A stretch of DNA of 64,000 nucleotides from Gibbula magus (Eukaryota > Mollusca > Gastropoda > Trochida > Trochidae). Where the stretch lies: positions 34,638,086 through 34,702,085 of the forward strand of contig OW388296.1 in assembly GCA_936450465.1 (NCBI GenBank), read 5' to 3'. Under the pieces are notes generated by a model, which was not told the origin of the DNA, searched no databases, and saw only the letters and a program-made list of their open reading frames with translations. The position numbers and the translations under genes were made by a program. The number at the start of each line of letters is the position of its first letter. The first letter of the stretch is position 1. Positions 37,482-49,960 of this stretch are shown one piece after another.

Positions 37482-39930
37482 CTAACAGTGACAAGTAAAC
37501 ATTATGTAACAGTCCAAAACACTCCTCGCCATAACTTTAAAAATATGCTCTGCGGAGCAGCAAATAGTTTGCACTTAGTTACCACAGTGTAATCCCTCAG
37601 ACAAGCTATTTGTCTTGTCACATGAGGATCTTGCCCCAGCCAGTTAAGTTTCTTATTCCTTGTCAAAGCTTTTCTTTCAACCCATGCAAATAAGGTAAAC
37701 AAAACACAAAGAGTTGAAGTGTTGATAGCCAGTGTTGTCAGCTAAATAATAGTGTCATATAGTTGACTTGTCAAGGAAATTATGATTGATTGATTGTAAA
37801 CAGAAGAAAATGAAAATCAATCACATGCACTCCCTCAAACCACCAGACACCCACACTGCATGTTTAATTCAGCGAACTCCGATTTTCGTCGTAAATATTC
37901 TCGGTCTGAAACTGTGAAATGGCGATCACTTGGATCAGTGAGTTGAAACAATTTCAACCTGTTGGAGCAGCTGACGCAACATATAACAGCACAGTTAGTC
38001 TGATTCCGCGTAAAACTGAGAATCAAGCGACAGCCAATGAGACAAAGAACACGCTAGCACAGTGAGTCACCAATCCCAAAGTAGAAACATTTGACGACAC
38101 AGGAAGACTCCATCTTGACTTCCGTCAACTTGCGAGCATGGTCGATGACATGGATCAATAAAACGGGAATTCCTTGTCGCGCACCCAAACACAACAGAAA
38201 AACCCCGCGTGCAACCGGTACAGCTTCGATGATGACCCAGAGGATCCCCGTTCTCCTGCAGCAGACGGGAACAAAGACGAAATCTTATCTCTCAACCTCT
38301 CGCTAACGAGGTCAAATGTTTCCCCGACATTCCCTCCCCTTTTACTAAACTCGTTTAACCAGTTAAATTGAGTAAAAGGCTCAACTCTGGAAATGGTAAA
38401 ACGAGTTTCATTATACTACCTCTAACATAAAAGAAATGGGGTTATTTCTAACAGTACATTCAAAGAGAGAATGTAGTCTTCAAATGAGAGAATAGGCAGT
38501 AAATGTAATACAGTAGGCATAAATGGACAAATATAAATTAGTTATCAATAAAATCGTTGTTCGAATAAATGGGAAATTAAATTGGTACATTTTGATAAGT
38601 GAATAAAATGAATAATTATTTATAACGATGTTATGAATGTTGAAAAGGGATACCCCCGAAAAATATTAGGAGATTTAAATAATAATTAAATCTAGTTATA
38701 ACATAAGTATAACCGTTAATCTAATTAATCTATTTTTTAAATTCAAAATACAACAATCATGAACATAACATAAGTGTTCCATTTTGTTTTCAAAAATAAA
38801 AACTAGCTAATGCGCACTTTTATTTAGACTTGACTCGCCAAATAGTTTTATAAAATTTAACTGGATCTGTAGGCCTACTACCATAATCATATACGTTATG
38901 TTTATTTTTTATTCAAAGGTTCACAACCATGAACGTAATATAAATGCTCCACAGAAGGCAATTAGCGCTTTTATTTAGCTGTTTAGGCCTATGTGTTTAT
39001 GCATGACCAGTTTTGCATGATATTTTATTTGATTCTTAAATGTACCAAATTACAATAGGTGCTGGTTTAGATTATATCTTCTTACTCGACTTTCATATTC
39101 ACCCCAAATGCTTAGTATAACAAATATAGGCCTATTAATCTATGTTTCAATGAAAACCAAGGAACGGTCTCGTACATGTGTAGTACATAGTGTAGCCTAT
39201 GTTGGCTTTATCTCAGGTATGTACATGAACTTGTTATAAGACCTATTAAATGCTATAGAAGCAAATCTGTCTTCCTATCTACTTTATAAAGTTTCCAAAA
39301 TTACGTTTGACTTAATGGCTGCAGCAAGCCAAGATCCATTGTCCGGTTTTCGATCATGACCACGACTTTGAATGGTTGTATATTTTCGTTATACTGACTG
39401 ATTGAACTGGTTATTTTCTGTTAAAATTGACAATTCTCATTTAAAGAACACAAGTTATAACTATAATAAGTCTCTAGACATATATGCACCGTTGTCTAGA
39501 CTAAATCTACATTTTCACACGAAAAGGTGCGCATCCTTGCATCACCGGGTTACTGATTAATCTTTGATGCGCGATATAAGAATATCCAATTTTACTTCGA
39601 AGAGTGTTCACATTGTTTAGGACGTACGGATAAGCTATTTAGATCCTGATCCAAAAAATAAGAAAACGTGTGATTCACCGAAACATGTTTTTAAATTAAA
39701 AAATAGCCATTAAATTAATAATCATGATAACAAGTTACGATAAACAGTGTGTATCTTCATTACTATCTTGGTCCCCTATGTCCATATTTGTAGCCTACCC
39801 CGTATAGTTTGAATCTCTTTATAGTAGGTTTAGCTATCTGAAGAAACTTCCCATCGGACACCACAAAATTAAGCTGCGTTCAAACATACCCTAGTGTTGT
39901 GCGTGATACCTTTTTAAATCTACAAGTGAG
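37482..39930. other. non-coding stretch, possible 5' region of the C1-domain gene
   Basis: The part 38040-38360 is richer in GC and CpG. On the minus strand near 38100-38130 it contains ACGGAAGT (ETS-like) followed by AAGATGG, a combination seen at TATA-less promoters. A leader or first exon may lie here, but I cannot define it. From 38400 to 39930 the sequence is AT-rich without features. Confidence 0.35.
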
Positions 39931-40455
39931 TATAAGATAAGATAAGATAAGATAATTCTTTATTATCCCGAGGGAAATTTACATTACATCTAATACAGTC
40001 TCCAGTATATATATATATATATAAATAAAAAAAAATACAACAGCCATATAAACAATATTATAAACATTATATACACTTATGTAAATTTATCATTAAAAAT
40101 TCATTCCAAAAATTTTCCATTAAAGGCATATATGCTATTCAGAACAAATGATTGACGAAACCTGTTTGTTCTACTCGTCGGCATACGCAGTCTGCGTCCA
40201 GAGGGCAGTGAAGAATATTCCGAAAAAATAATGTGAGTTGAGTCACTTAATTTTATTTGCTTTTTTTAAAAAGTTGTTGATCATAAAAACTGCCGATACT
40301 TTCAATAGGAAGTCCAATAATTTTTGAAGCGGTGTTAACAATTTTAGAGAGTTTATTTTTATTTTGAACAGACAGGTTTCCGTACCAACTCAAAAAATTA
40401 AATGTTACCACACTTTGAATAAATGTTTGGTAAAATAATGAAATAAGGCCCGTTT
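39931..40455 (-). pseudogene. 5'-truncated LINE: last part of a reverse transcriptase and 3' tail
   Basis: Minus-strand frames read FLSWYGNLSVQNKNKLSKIV and KIIGLPIESI, then after a frameshift in an A-run and a stop, LPSGRRLRMPTSRTNRFRQS, ending at a stop near 40110. This is the conserved C-terminal tail of many non-LTR reverse transcriptases of the L2/CR1-like kind. A GGGAAATTTACAT-type 3' end and a (TTATC)n tail at 39933-39956 follow. The RT homology fades above about 40450, so the copy is truncated. It is unrelated to the LINE at 10.4-16.2 kb. Confidence 0.75.
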
Positions 40456-42446
40456 CTTGGCCCGGGCTGTTAAAATGTCATGTATAGTTTCTATTTCATT
40501 CAAAATGGTTAAAAGAAGAGATATATACTCGAGTTTGTAGTTTGTTACAGAATGTATGAGTTTACTGAACTGCTTCAGATCTGGCGGTGCTGAGCCCCAA
40601 TGATGTAAGGTGTCTGTCTGTCTGTCTATAAGCGTTATTGTAACCAGGGTTTGAAGCAATAGGGACGGCAATCGAGGTCGTGTATAAACGTGAATCTTCA
40701 AGATGAACTCAAACTCACAGGACGATACATTGTGATTTTAAGAACGCTTCACTTAAAGGTGCATCCATTGTGTTTCATAAAATGGTATTTGGCTTTAATA
40801 CGTTCCAACACATCATATGTGCTGTTTACAATACAAACAAATTCACTCAGCTTGCATATTCATCCCCAATCGCCAAACATATCATAATTACTGGTTTCCA
40901 TTTAAAATCGAGTAACATCATTATGCATGTGCAGAAACCGAAAGTGCACTACTTATTAACATGCACAGTAGTTATATGACCTATTGAACATTATCAACCC
41001 AAATTAATGTGTTATTTTGTCAGGTTTAAATAAGATTCTAAAATTACGTTTGACTCATTGGCGCGCGCCACACGCTGTGCATTGTCCGGTTTTCGATGAG
41101 AAATTGATACTTTTACCTTCATATCGTCAATATACTAAGTCGAGTATCATTAAAATGGTAGTTTTCGGTAACAGTTGGTACTTCTCGATGAAATAAGACC
41201 ATATATAACGTTTGTCATATTTGACCCCAAACAACACAATGGATGTACCTTTAATAAAGGCCAGCTCTGTATCTTGGACATAGCTAAGAATGACTGAATG
41301 AGCTAAGGTACATAGCTCTGAGAGATGTCCGAGCGGTAATGTTGTGGAATCGAGAGAGAGAGCGGAATACCGGTATGTTCTCTTAGCTATGACTGAATGT
41401 GCTCCAACTAAGCAAAGAAAACATGTAGCAACCCACCACGTTCTCCCAAAGCGTTATAAAAGGTGTTTATTGGTTGAATTGACATACACATTGAATCCTC
41501 GTCATCTTGGAATATGCTTGAATAAAAACCGAAAAGTGATATGGTCGGGGTTTGTGGGTCTTGAACAAAGTTTGAGGGACAGCCCTAATTGCCTAGCTTC
41601 TCATAAGTTGAAACAGAGACGATAGAATAAATTGTATGGTCTCTTGTTGAAACTATGGGCTTTGTGCTATGCAATGTAATGTCTTTGGTATCATAAATTG
41701 GTCCAAGCTACGCTCGAGTGACCCACTCCACCATCTGGAACAGCACTGAACTGCGCAACTGCGTTTCTACCAGTCAATAGTCAATAATTTCTCACTTTGA
41801 AGTTTACACGGAATCCCGAACTTTGGTTGGTTGAGAGCACGGTCAGGTGATCAGAATTTCGAGATTCATTGTCCATGAACTCTTTGAAAATCGTTCATAC
41901 TCGTGTGAACGCTTTCATGTCGTGTGGACGTTCGACGGTACTGTAGTGTAGCGTTCTTTCCTGATTGAGCATGATTTTGTTAGCAAATTTCCAACGGTTA
42001 CCATGCATTTACCGACTTATTTGATTGATTAACATAAACTCAATATCATACTACCTTCTCAATTGTTAAAATAATAAAACATTTCAATAAAAGATGTTTG
42101 ATGTTGAGCTGAGCGAGTCACAAGGCCTATTTCTAGAACCGAACGGCGAAAGACATTCACGGTCGCTGGCTGAATACAAGTTATGCAATCTATTAGCAAA
42201 TACTCACAATCTAATCATTATGAGCTAACGGGATTCGGATTTGAGCAGTCGTGGTAATGAAATATTGCTTTTCCGGCTGTTGTTTACAACAGCAAATGGC
42301 GACCTCCTTGCCATGACGTCATTCAAAGGACGGATAACTCTTATCTCGTGTCCCTGGAAGATTATATTTTATTACGCTTCACTCAGCATGATGAGTGCCG
42401 CAGGTTTCATCAAACAGGTAATCACGAAAAATAACGTAAGAAATTA
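40456..42446. other. intergenic stretch without supported genes
   Basis: The open frames (up to 98 codons) show no family motif. A short GTCT microsatellite lies at 40612-40626. A TGTCCGAGCGG word near 41330 resembles a tRNA-Ser A box but lacks the rest of a tRNA. Confidence 0.45.
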
Positions 42447-42617
42447 TAAGAATTGAATGTCAGTTTGTGTGTTTGCACTGGAAAATGAACGATGTCAAAG
42501 CGGGATTCAAACCGTAACGTGAACTTGCTCGCAAGCTCGCCGTTCACGGAGGTTTGAATCCCGCTTTGACATCGTTCATTTTCCAGTGCAAACACACAAA
42601 CTGACATTCAATTCTTA
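42447..42617. repeat. perfect inverted repeat, two 67-bp arms around a 37-bp loop
   Basis: The left arm (42447-42513) begins TAAGAATTGAATGTCAG and ends GGGATTCAAACC; the right arm (42551-42617) is its exact reverse complement over all 67 bases. The loop contains a second small palindrome (CGTGAAC...GTTCACG). The inner arm ends GGTTTGAATCCC resemble a tRNA B box. It may be a foldback transposon or a fresh inverted duplication. The 71-codon frames through it are not genes. Confidence 0.9.
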
Positions 42618-43558
42618 AATACACGATGCTTGGCTGTGACTGCGAACTACATGCCAGTGAAATAAGAATAAAATGTCTATATTTTCTTAATTAAATGATT
42701 ATATTTACCTTGTACGTTGGTTCTGTGGACAACTCTTATCCAGAGATATATTTTTCTGTGCACGTGTCCATTCATTCAACGTATAATCATTCGACGTTCT
42801 ATTGTGCTTGCAAGATACGGCAAATGAATATGAACAGAAAACTACATCACCTTGCAAATCAAAGTATGACAGCTGAGGGCAGAAAAGGTTATCCTTAGAC
42901 CTGCGTCTTTAAAATTGTATTTAATGTTTACGTTCGCTTTCATCGTATCAACAGTATTATATCGTTGGTTTTCTATATACACGTTTTTGATTTCATGCCT
43001 TCAACGTAACTCAATTACAACTGGTCTCAAGTTCAAAGAAAGGTACAACAGTGAAATGTCTCTTACTTACACATTGTAAGTAATTAACGATCTGCATGTT
43101 AATCATATATCTACAATGTTCTACCTGCACTGTCTCTCTGGTCCAATGCGTGCATCTGCATGTCAATGGGCGACGTTTTCACAAAACAGTAATTTCTAGG
43201 TCTATTGTTATCCATCGTTAAATTTGTTATCCAATTCTCCTCTATACCTTTTCAACATTTGTGTGTGACCAACTACCACATGCTTGTTCAGAGATTCTCC
43301 GTGCTCGAGGTTAAGACGCTAGTGAAAAGGGGACCGTTCCATTCATGGTCTTGGTCCAAAGATCAAGCTTCAGCTCTCAATAATTCTATCATTGCCTAAG
43401 TTTGATCCATAGGAACTAGTTATCGTAATTAAAACGTAGGTAAAACAAACCCATACGCAGTGTATAGGACCAATATGATATCAATTAGTGGGGCGGTACT
43501 TTGGTAGGCCTTCATTTTTCATGCATCGAGGATATCACTTATCAGTTTACTACCTTTT
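42618..43558. other. intergenic stretch without supported genes
   Basis: AT-rich sequence; small frames only, none with motifs. Confidence 0.45.
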
Positions 43559-44340
43559 TATCCCCCGCCGCGCGTTTAGCGCGAAGCGGGGGATATAGTA
43601 TTCGGCTGCGTCCGTCCGTCCGTACGTACGTCCGTACGAAATGGAATAAATCAAATACTATTCACTGGATTCTTTTCATATTTTGCATATGGGTTCATCA
43701 TAGGAAGAGTAATGTTCCTACAGAGGTTTGTGACCTTGACCTTCATTTCAAGGTCACAACGAGACTTTGTCATTTTACCCTTGTCAGCGGGATATCTCAA
43801 TAACCATTCGCTGGATTCTCTTCATATTTTACACATAGCTTCTCCAAGGGAAGACGACGGGCTGATTAGATTTTGGCGACCTTGACATTATTTTCAAGGT
43901 CACAGAGGAACTTTGAATTTTTTGACATGTTAATGTACATTTAAAGGTTGTCAGCAGAATATCTCAAGAACCATTCACCGGAATTCCATCATATGTTAAA
44001 TATTGCACCTCCTAGGAAAGACAAAGGGCTGATTAGATTTTGGTGACCTTGACATTTTTCTCAAGGTCACAGTAGAATTTTTAATTTTTCGACATGTTAA
44101 TGTACATGTAAAGGTTGTCAGCGGGATATCTCAAGAACCATTCACCGGAATTCCATCATATCTTAAATATTGCACCTCCTAGGAAAGACAAAGGGCTGAT
44201 TAGATTTTGGTAACCTTGACATTTTTCTCAAGGTCACAGTGAAGCTTTGACTTTTTCGACATGTTTGACAGTCGATTTTGCTGATCTAGACATTATTTTT
44301 AAATTTTGAAGCATAAACTTGCGGCGGGGGGATCATGTCA
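43559..44340. repeat. GTCCGTCC-type repetitive element with tandem TCAAGGTCA palindromes
   Basis: It opens with ATCCCCCGCCGCGCG mirrored at once by GCGCGAAGCGGGGGAT, then a GTCCGTCC/GTACGTAC tract (43610-43640), then about four diverged units of roughly 140-145 bp, each with a TGACCTTGACA...TCAAGGTCACA palindrome and GAATTCCATCATAT-like words. It closes at about 44336 with GCGGCGGGGGGATC, an inverted match of the start. No protein is encoded. It belongs to a class of GTCCGTCC repeats I recall from many molluscs. Confidence 0.65.
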
Positions 44341-44833
44341 CCTTAGTGACAAGTACTTGTTTTATAACATTACCGTATTTCCTCTAATTCTAATAGAGGA
44401 TATACGGTAATTGTTACTGTACTGTAAGTTTCAGCTTTAGCCTACGGTATATTCTTCGACTTTAAGTTAACGTAAGAATAGCGAATCAAGTTGCTGAACT
44501 GCGAATGTATGGATTTTATTATAATGTAACATAATGAGATGCACTAGTATGAGAACAAGTTCCTAAATTTCAAAATCTGTCTTAGTACTAAAATGGTTAT
44601 AAACAGGGTTGGAAGGATATCTTCGTTTCTGCACATCCACAGATGTTACGCACACCCGCTCGTGAACATGTTGTTTGTATCAATGTTCTTAACATGTTAC
44701 GCATGCACATGGCCTTGTTTTCACAAGGCAATTCAATTGTGTGAAATCCAATTTGTTTTATGAAGAAAAGTTAGAATCCTTTGGATGACTGATTTGTCGA
44801 GATGTGCCAAATTTCGTTGCTTTTTATGACGTT

Positions 44834-47800
44834 TTAAAGGGGCAGTAGCACGTTTTTTCCCTGAAATAAGTAGAAATGTATTTGAAACACCCTTCTCTCT
44901 TCGGAAAATCAAGTTAAAAATGAGTGTACATGATTCCGTAAAGCCATGGGAATTGTTTTTAGCTCATCAGGCCTGAAAGGCCCGACGGGCTTACGGCATG
45001 GCATGGTGTCCGGCGTCCGTCCATCCGTCCATCCGTCCATCCGTAAACTTTTTGCTTTTTCGACTTCTTCTCCAAAACCAATGACTCCACAGAGCTGAAA
45101 TTTTATGTGCAGACTCCTTGGCCAATAGGGATTCTAAATTGTAGATTTCGTGACCCCATGACCCCAAATGGGGTCACAGGGGTCACATCCTTAAAAACCT
45201 ATTTTCATCTTCTTCTTCAGTTCCAAAAGGTCTAGAGAGCTGAAAAGTTGTGTGCAGACTCCTCGGCCAATGGGGATTCTAAATTGTAAATTTCGTGACC
45301 CTGTGACCCCAAATGGGGTCACCGAGGTCACATCCCTAAAAACCTATTTTCATCTTCTTCTTCAGTTCCAAAAGGTCTAGAGAGCTGAAAAGTTGTGTGC
45401 AGACTCCTTGGCCAATGGGGATTTTAAATTGTAGATTATGTGACCCCGTGACCCCAAATGGGGTCACCGGGGTCACATCCTTAAAAACTTATTTTCATCT
45501 TCTTCTCCAGTTCCAAAAGGTCTAGAGAGCTGAAAAGTTCTGTGCAGACTCCTTGGCCAATGGGGATTTTAAATTGTAGATTTGGTGACCCCATGACCCC
45601 AAATGGGGTCACAGGGGTCACATCCTTAAAAACCTATTTTCATCTTCTTCTCCGGTTCCAAAAGGTCTAAAGAGCTGAAAAGTTCTGTGCAGACTCCTTG
45701 GCCAATCAGGATTCTAAATTGTAGATTTTGTGACCCTGTGACCCCAAATGGGGTCACAGGGGTCACATCCTTAAAAACCTATTTTCATCTTCTTCTCCAG
45801 TTCCAAAAGGTCTAGAGAGCTGAAAAGTTGTGTGCAGACTCCTTGGCCAATGGGGATTCTAAATTGTAGATTTGGTGACCCCATGACCCCAAATGGGGTC
45901 ACAGGGGTCACATCCTTAAAAACCTATTTTCATCTTCTCCAGTTCCAAAAGGTCTAGAGAGCTGAAAAGTTGTGTGCAGACTCCTTGGCCAATGGGGATT
46001 TTAAATTGTAGATTTGGTGACCCCATGACCCCAAATGGGGTCACAGGGGTCACATCCTTAAAAACCTATTTTTCATCTTCTCCAGTTCCAAAAGGTCTAG
46101 AGAGCTGAAGAGTTCTGTGCATACTCCTTGGCCAATGGGGATTCTAAATTGTAGATTTGGTGACCCCATGACCCCAAATGGGGTCACAGGGGTCACATCC
46201 TTAAAAACCTATTTTCATCTTCTTCTCCAGTTCCAAAAGGTCTAGAGAGCTGAAAAGTTGTGTGCAGACTCCTTGGCCAATGGGGATTTTAAATTGTAGA
46301 TTTGGTGACCCCATGACCCCAAATTGGGTCACAGGGGTCACATCCTTAAAAACCTATTTTTCATCTTCTCCAGTTCCAAAAGGTCTAGAGAGCTGAAAAG
46401 TTCTGTGCAGACTCCTTGGCCAATGGGGATTCTAAATTGTAGATTATGTGACCCTGTGACCCCAAATGGGGTCACAGGGGTCACATCCTTAAAAATCTAT
46501 TTTCATCTTCCTTTTCAGTTCCAAAAGGTCTAGAGAGCTGAAAAGTTGTGTGCAGACTCCTTGGCCAATGGGGATTCTAAATTGTAGATTTGGTGACCCC
46601 ATGACCCCAAATGGGGTCACAGGGGTCACATCCTTAAAAACCTATTTTCATCTTCTTCTCCAGTTCCAAAAGGTCTAGAGAGCTGAAAAGTTCTGTGCAG
46701 ACTCCTTGGCCAATCAGGATTCTAAATTGTAGATTTTGTGACCCCCTGACCCCAAATGGGGTCACAGGGGTCACATCCTTAAAAACCTATTTTCATCTTC
46801 TTCTCCAGTTCCAAAAGGTCTTGAGAGCTGAAAAGTTGTGTGCAGACTCCTTGGCCAATGGGGATTCTAAATTGTAGATTTTGTGACCCTGTGACCCCAA
46901 ATGGGGTCACAGGGGTCACATCCTTAAAAACCTATTTTCATCTTCTTCGACAGTTCCAAAAGGTCTAGAGAGCTGAAAAGTTGTGTGCAGACTCCTTGGC
47001 CAATGGGGATTCTAAATTGTAGATTTGGTGACCCCATGACCCCAAATGGGGTCACAGGGGTCACATCCTTAAAAACCTATTTTCATCTTCTTCTCCAGTT
47101 CCAAAAGGTCTAGAGAGCTGAAAAGTTGTGTGCAGACTCCTTGGCCAATGGGGATTTTAAATTGTAGATTTGGTGACCCCATGACCCCAAATGGGGTCAC
47201 AGGGGTCACATCCTTAAAAACCTATTTTCATCTTCTTCGACAGTTCCAAAAGGTCTAGAGAGCTGAAAAGTTGTGTGCAGACTCCTTGGCCAATGGGGAT
47301 TTTAAATTGTAGATTTGGTGACCCCATGACCCCAAATGGGGTCACAGGGGTCACATCCTTAAAAACCTATTTTTCATCTTCTCCAGTTCCAAAAGGTCTA
47401 GAGAGCTGAAAAGTTCTGTGCAGACTCCTTGGCCAATGGGGATTCTAAATTGTAGATTATGTGACCCTGTGACCCCAAATGGGGTCACATCCTTAAAAAC
47501 CTATTTTCATCTTCCTTTTCAGTTCCAAAAGGTCTAGAGAGCTGAAAAGTTGTGTGCAGACTCCTTGGCCAATGGGGATTTTAAATTTTAGATTTGGTGA
47601 CCCATGACCCCAAATGGGGTCACAGGGGTCACATCCTTAAAAACCTATTTTCATCTTCTCCAGTTCCAAAAGGTCTAGAGAGCTGAAAAGTTGTGTGCAG
47701 ACTCCTTGGCCAATGGGGATTTTAAATTTTAGATTTGGTGACCCATGACCCCAAATGGGGTCACAGGGGTCACATCCTTAAAAACCTATTTTCATCTTCC

Positions 47801-48933
47801 TTTTCAGTTCCAAAAGGTCTAGAGAGCTGAAAAGTTGTGTGCAGACTCCTTGGCCAATCGGGATTCTAAATTGTTGATTTCATGACCCCATGACCCCACA
47901 TGGGGTCACAGGGGTCACATCCTTAAAAACCTATTTTCATCTTCCTTTTCAGTTCCAAAAGGTCTAGAGAGCTGAAAAGTTGTGTGAAGACTCCTTGGCC
48001 AAGGGGATTCTAAATTGTAGATTTTGTGACCCCGTGACCCCAAATAGGGTCACAGGGGTCACATCCTTAAAAACCTATTTTCATCTTCTCCAGTTCCAAA
48101 AGGTCTAGAGAGCTGAAAAGTTGTGTGCAGACTCCTTGGCCAATGGGGATTCTAAATTGTAGATTTGGTGACCCCATGACCCCAAATAGGGTCACAGGGG
48201 TCACATCCTTAAAAACCTATTTTCATCTTCTCCAGTTCCAAAAGGTCTAGAGAGCTGAAAAGTTGTGTGCAGACTCCTTGGCCAATGGGGATTCTAAATT
48301 GTAGATTTGGTGACCCCATGACCCCAAATGGGGTCACAGGGGTCACATCCTTAAAAACCTATTTTCATCTTCTTCTCCAGTTCCAAAAGGTCTAGAGAGC
48401 TTAAAAGTTCTGTGCAGACTCCTTGGCCAATGGGGATTCTAAATTGTAGATTTTGTGACCCCATGACCCCAAATGGGGTCACAGGGGTCACATCCTTAAA
48501 AACCTATTTTTCATCTTCTTCTCCAGTTCCAAAAGGTCTAGAGAGCTTAAAAGTTCTGTGCAGACTCCTTGGCCAATGGGGATTCTAAATTGTCAATTGT
48601 GTGACCCCGAGACCCCAAATGGGGTCACAGTGGTCATGATCTAAGAACATATCTTTTGCTTGTAAACAACAACTTAAATAACTTAAATATTCAACTTGAG
48701 ATAGTAAATCAATGAAATCCTGATGAGCTACAGAGCCCATGGCTCTATTTTTTGTCACTCAAATAAAATGTGTTCACAATAAAATGGCCGCCATGCAATT
48801 TGTGCTTTACACGCAACACCGTTATTACCACTACGGATAATTGGTTTGTGTAATAAGATGTTTTACCCTCTAAGGTAAATATAAATGACAAACTATCATC
48901 ATAAATGAGAAAAACGTGCTACTGCCCCTTTAA
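44834..48933. mobile_element. 4.1-kb TTAA-flanked TIR element carrying a satellite array
   Basis: The 20-bp inverted terminus AGGGGCAGTAGCACGTTTTT starts at 44838 and is mirrored exactly at 48929, and TTAA flanks it on both sides (44834-44837, 48930-48933), the target duplication of piggyBac-type elements. Inside lies a second inverted pair, TAGCTCATCAGG near 44960 and CCTGATGAGCTA near 48720, suggesting a GTCCATCC-type repeat inserted in, or captured by, a small MITE. Between them are about 25 tandem monomers. No transposase frame exists, so movement would depend on another copy. Confidence 0.8.
45065..48630. repeat. satellite array, about 25 monomers of roughly 144 bp
   Basis: The word CCAAAAGGTCTAGAGAGCT recurs about every 138-149 bp from near 45222 to 48530 (24 copies), with one diverged copy at about 45075. 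Each monomer reads as ...GCAGACTCCTTGGCCAATGG..., a nearly palindromic core (GTGACCCC.TGACCCC-AAAT-GGGGTCA..GGGGTCAC) and CATCCTTAAAAACCTATTTT. Copies differ by a few substitutions and by short indels in the CATCTTCTTC segment. Frames through the array are by-products of the repeat. Confidence 0.9.
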
Positions 48934-49021
48934 GCTGTGGTGAATTGCTGGTTTTATTACTTATTTGATGAACAAATTTAGTATCCTAATGGGGTAATAC
49001 TTTTATCTTAGCAGTTAGCAC

Positions 49022-49262
49022 TAGGAGACCCAACTTCCCAATGCAAGGCATAACTCTTGCCAGTCTCCATTACTGGCTGATTTAGGCCTAGCAGTATTTC
49101 CTTAAGAAATCTGTGTTCAGAAATCCAGGCCCGCTATGCATTTCTGCTGCAACGATTCACTATTTTGACACAAGAAAGCGAGGGAAATACCGCAAGGGAT
49201 AAATCAGCCAGTAATGCAGACTGGCAAGAGTTATTCCTTGCGTTTGGAAGTTGTAGGAGACC
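49022..49262. mobile_element. 223-bp Mutator-like MITE with perfect 9-bp target duplication
   Basis: Inverted arms of about 54 bp start CAACTTCCCAATGCAAGG (49031) and are mirrored ending GGAAGTTG (49253), with a few mismatches. TAGGAGACC flanks it on both sides (49022-49030, 49254-49262). Nine-base duplications and long inverted repeats are typical of Mutator-like elements. A one-armed relative is at 60237-60371. Confidence 0.75.
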
Positions 49263-49335
49263 TTGAAAACTAGATCCAGAACTCCACCTTCAAGTTCACC
49301 ATTGGAAACTTTGTTGGTAGGAGCTATTTCATTTT

Positions 49336-49566
49336 AACCCCACTTATATCATGGCTATAATAATTATTGCTGGGAGGATGAAACACCATTGCTATACATT
49401 ACGGTGAACCCTTAGAGCGCTGGCTGGAAATAGCGAACCATGGGGGTTATTAGTCATGAATTTCAGTGTAGTATTGCCCCCAAACAGTTCTCTACCAGAG
49501 ACAAAGTTGTCATACACCTAGGGAGATTCAAACCTCTCAATTCAATGCATTACCCCTGCTATCTAG
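49336..49566 (-). mobile_element. degenerate SINE (copy D)
   Basis: Body words of the family (ACTTATATCATGGCT, AGCGAACCATGGG, AATTTCAGTGTAGTATTGC, ACAGTTCTCTACC on the plus strand) are present in the same order as copy A. The head is strongly diverged and the tail is missing. Confidence 0.65.
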
Positions 49567-49960
49567 ATAATGTGATCCCACATTTAACAATATTTCATTT
49601 GTTCACTATCTAATTAAATGAGTCTGGCACGAACTGTAACAATAGCTTATCCGATCAAATTGCAAGATTATGTACTATTTCAGAAAGTGATTCAATATAA
49701 CAATGACACAAGAAATATGTTACATTCAGAAATTAGTTGTCATTAATAAATTACTCACAATAATGCATTGCAAAGTGAAGTGTAAAATAAAGTTATGTGA
49801 AAGTCTGCTGTATCGAACTTATAGCAGGCCCACCAACAAATCACCCTCATAATTCCTAACTGGTTGAAGCGATATCAAATACCAATCTATTACCATATAA
49901 TTTAATGCTTCACCGTGATTCTGTACAGTTACGTCAAGGGTCGTTTTGTAGCATGAAGAG

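Noticed and set aside
40405..40701. 98-codon minus-strand frame as a gene
   Set aside because: It overlaps the LINE remnant in a different frame from the reverse-transcriptase homology and has no motif.
41325..41360. tRNA-Ser-like A box (TGTCCGAGCGG)
   Set aside because: No B box or T arm at the right distance, and no acceptor pairing.
46324..46877. Frames of 60-69 codons in the satellite
   Set aside because: Repeated monomers produce them periodically; they have no conserved protein and break at indels.
45065..48630. CRISPR-like array
   Set aside because: Monomers are contiguous with no unique spacers, and the genome is animal.
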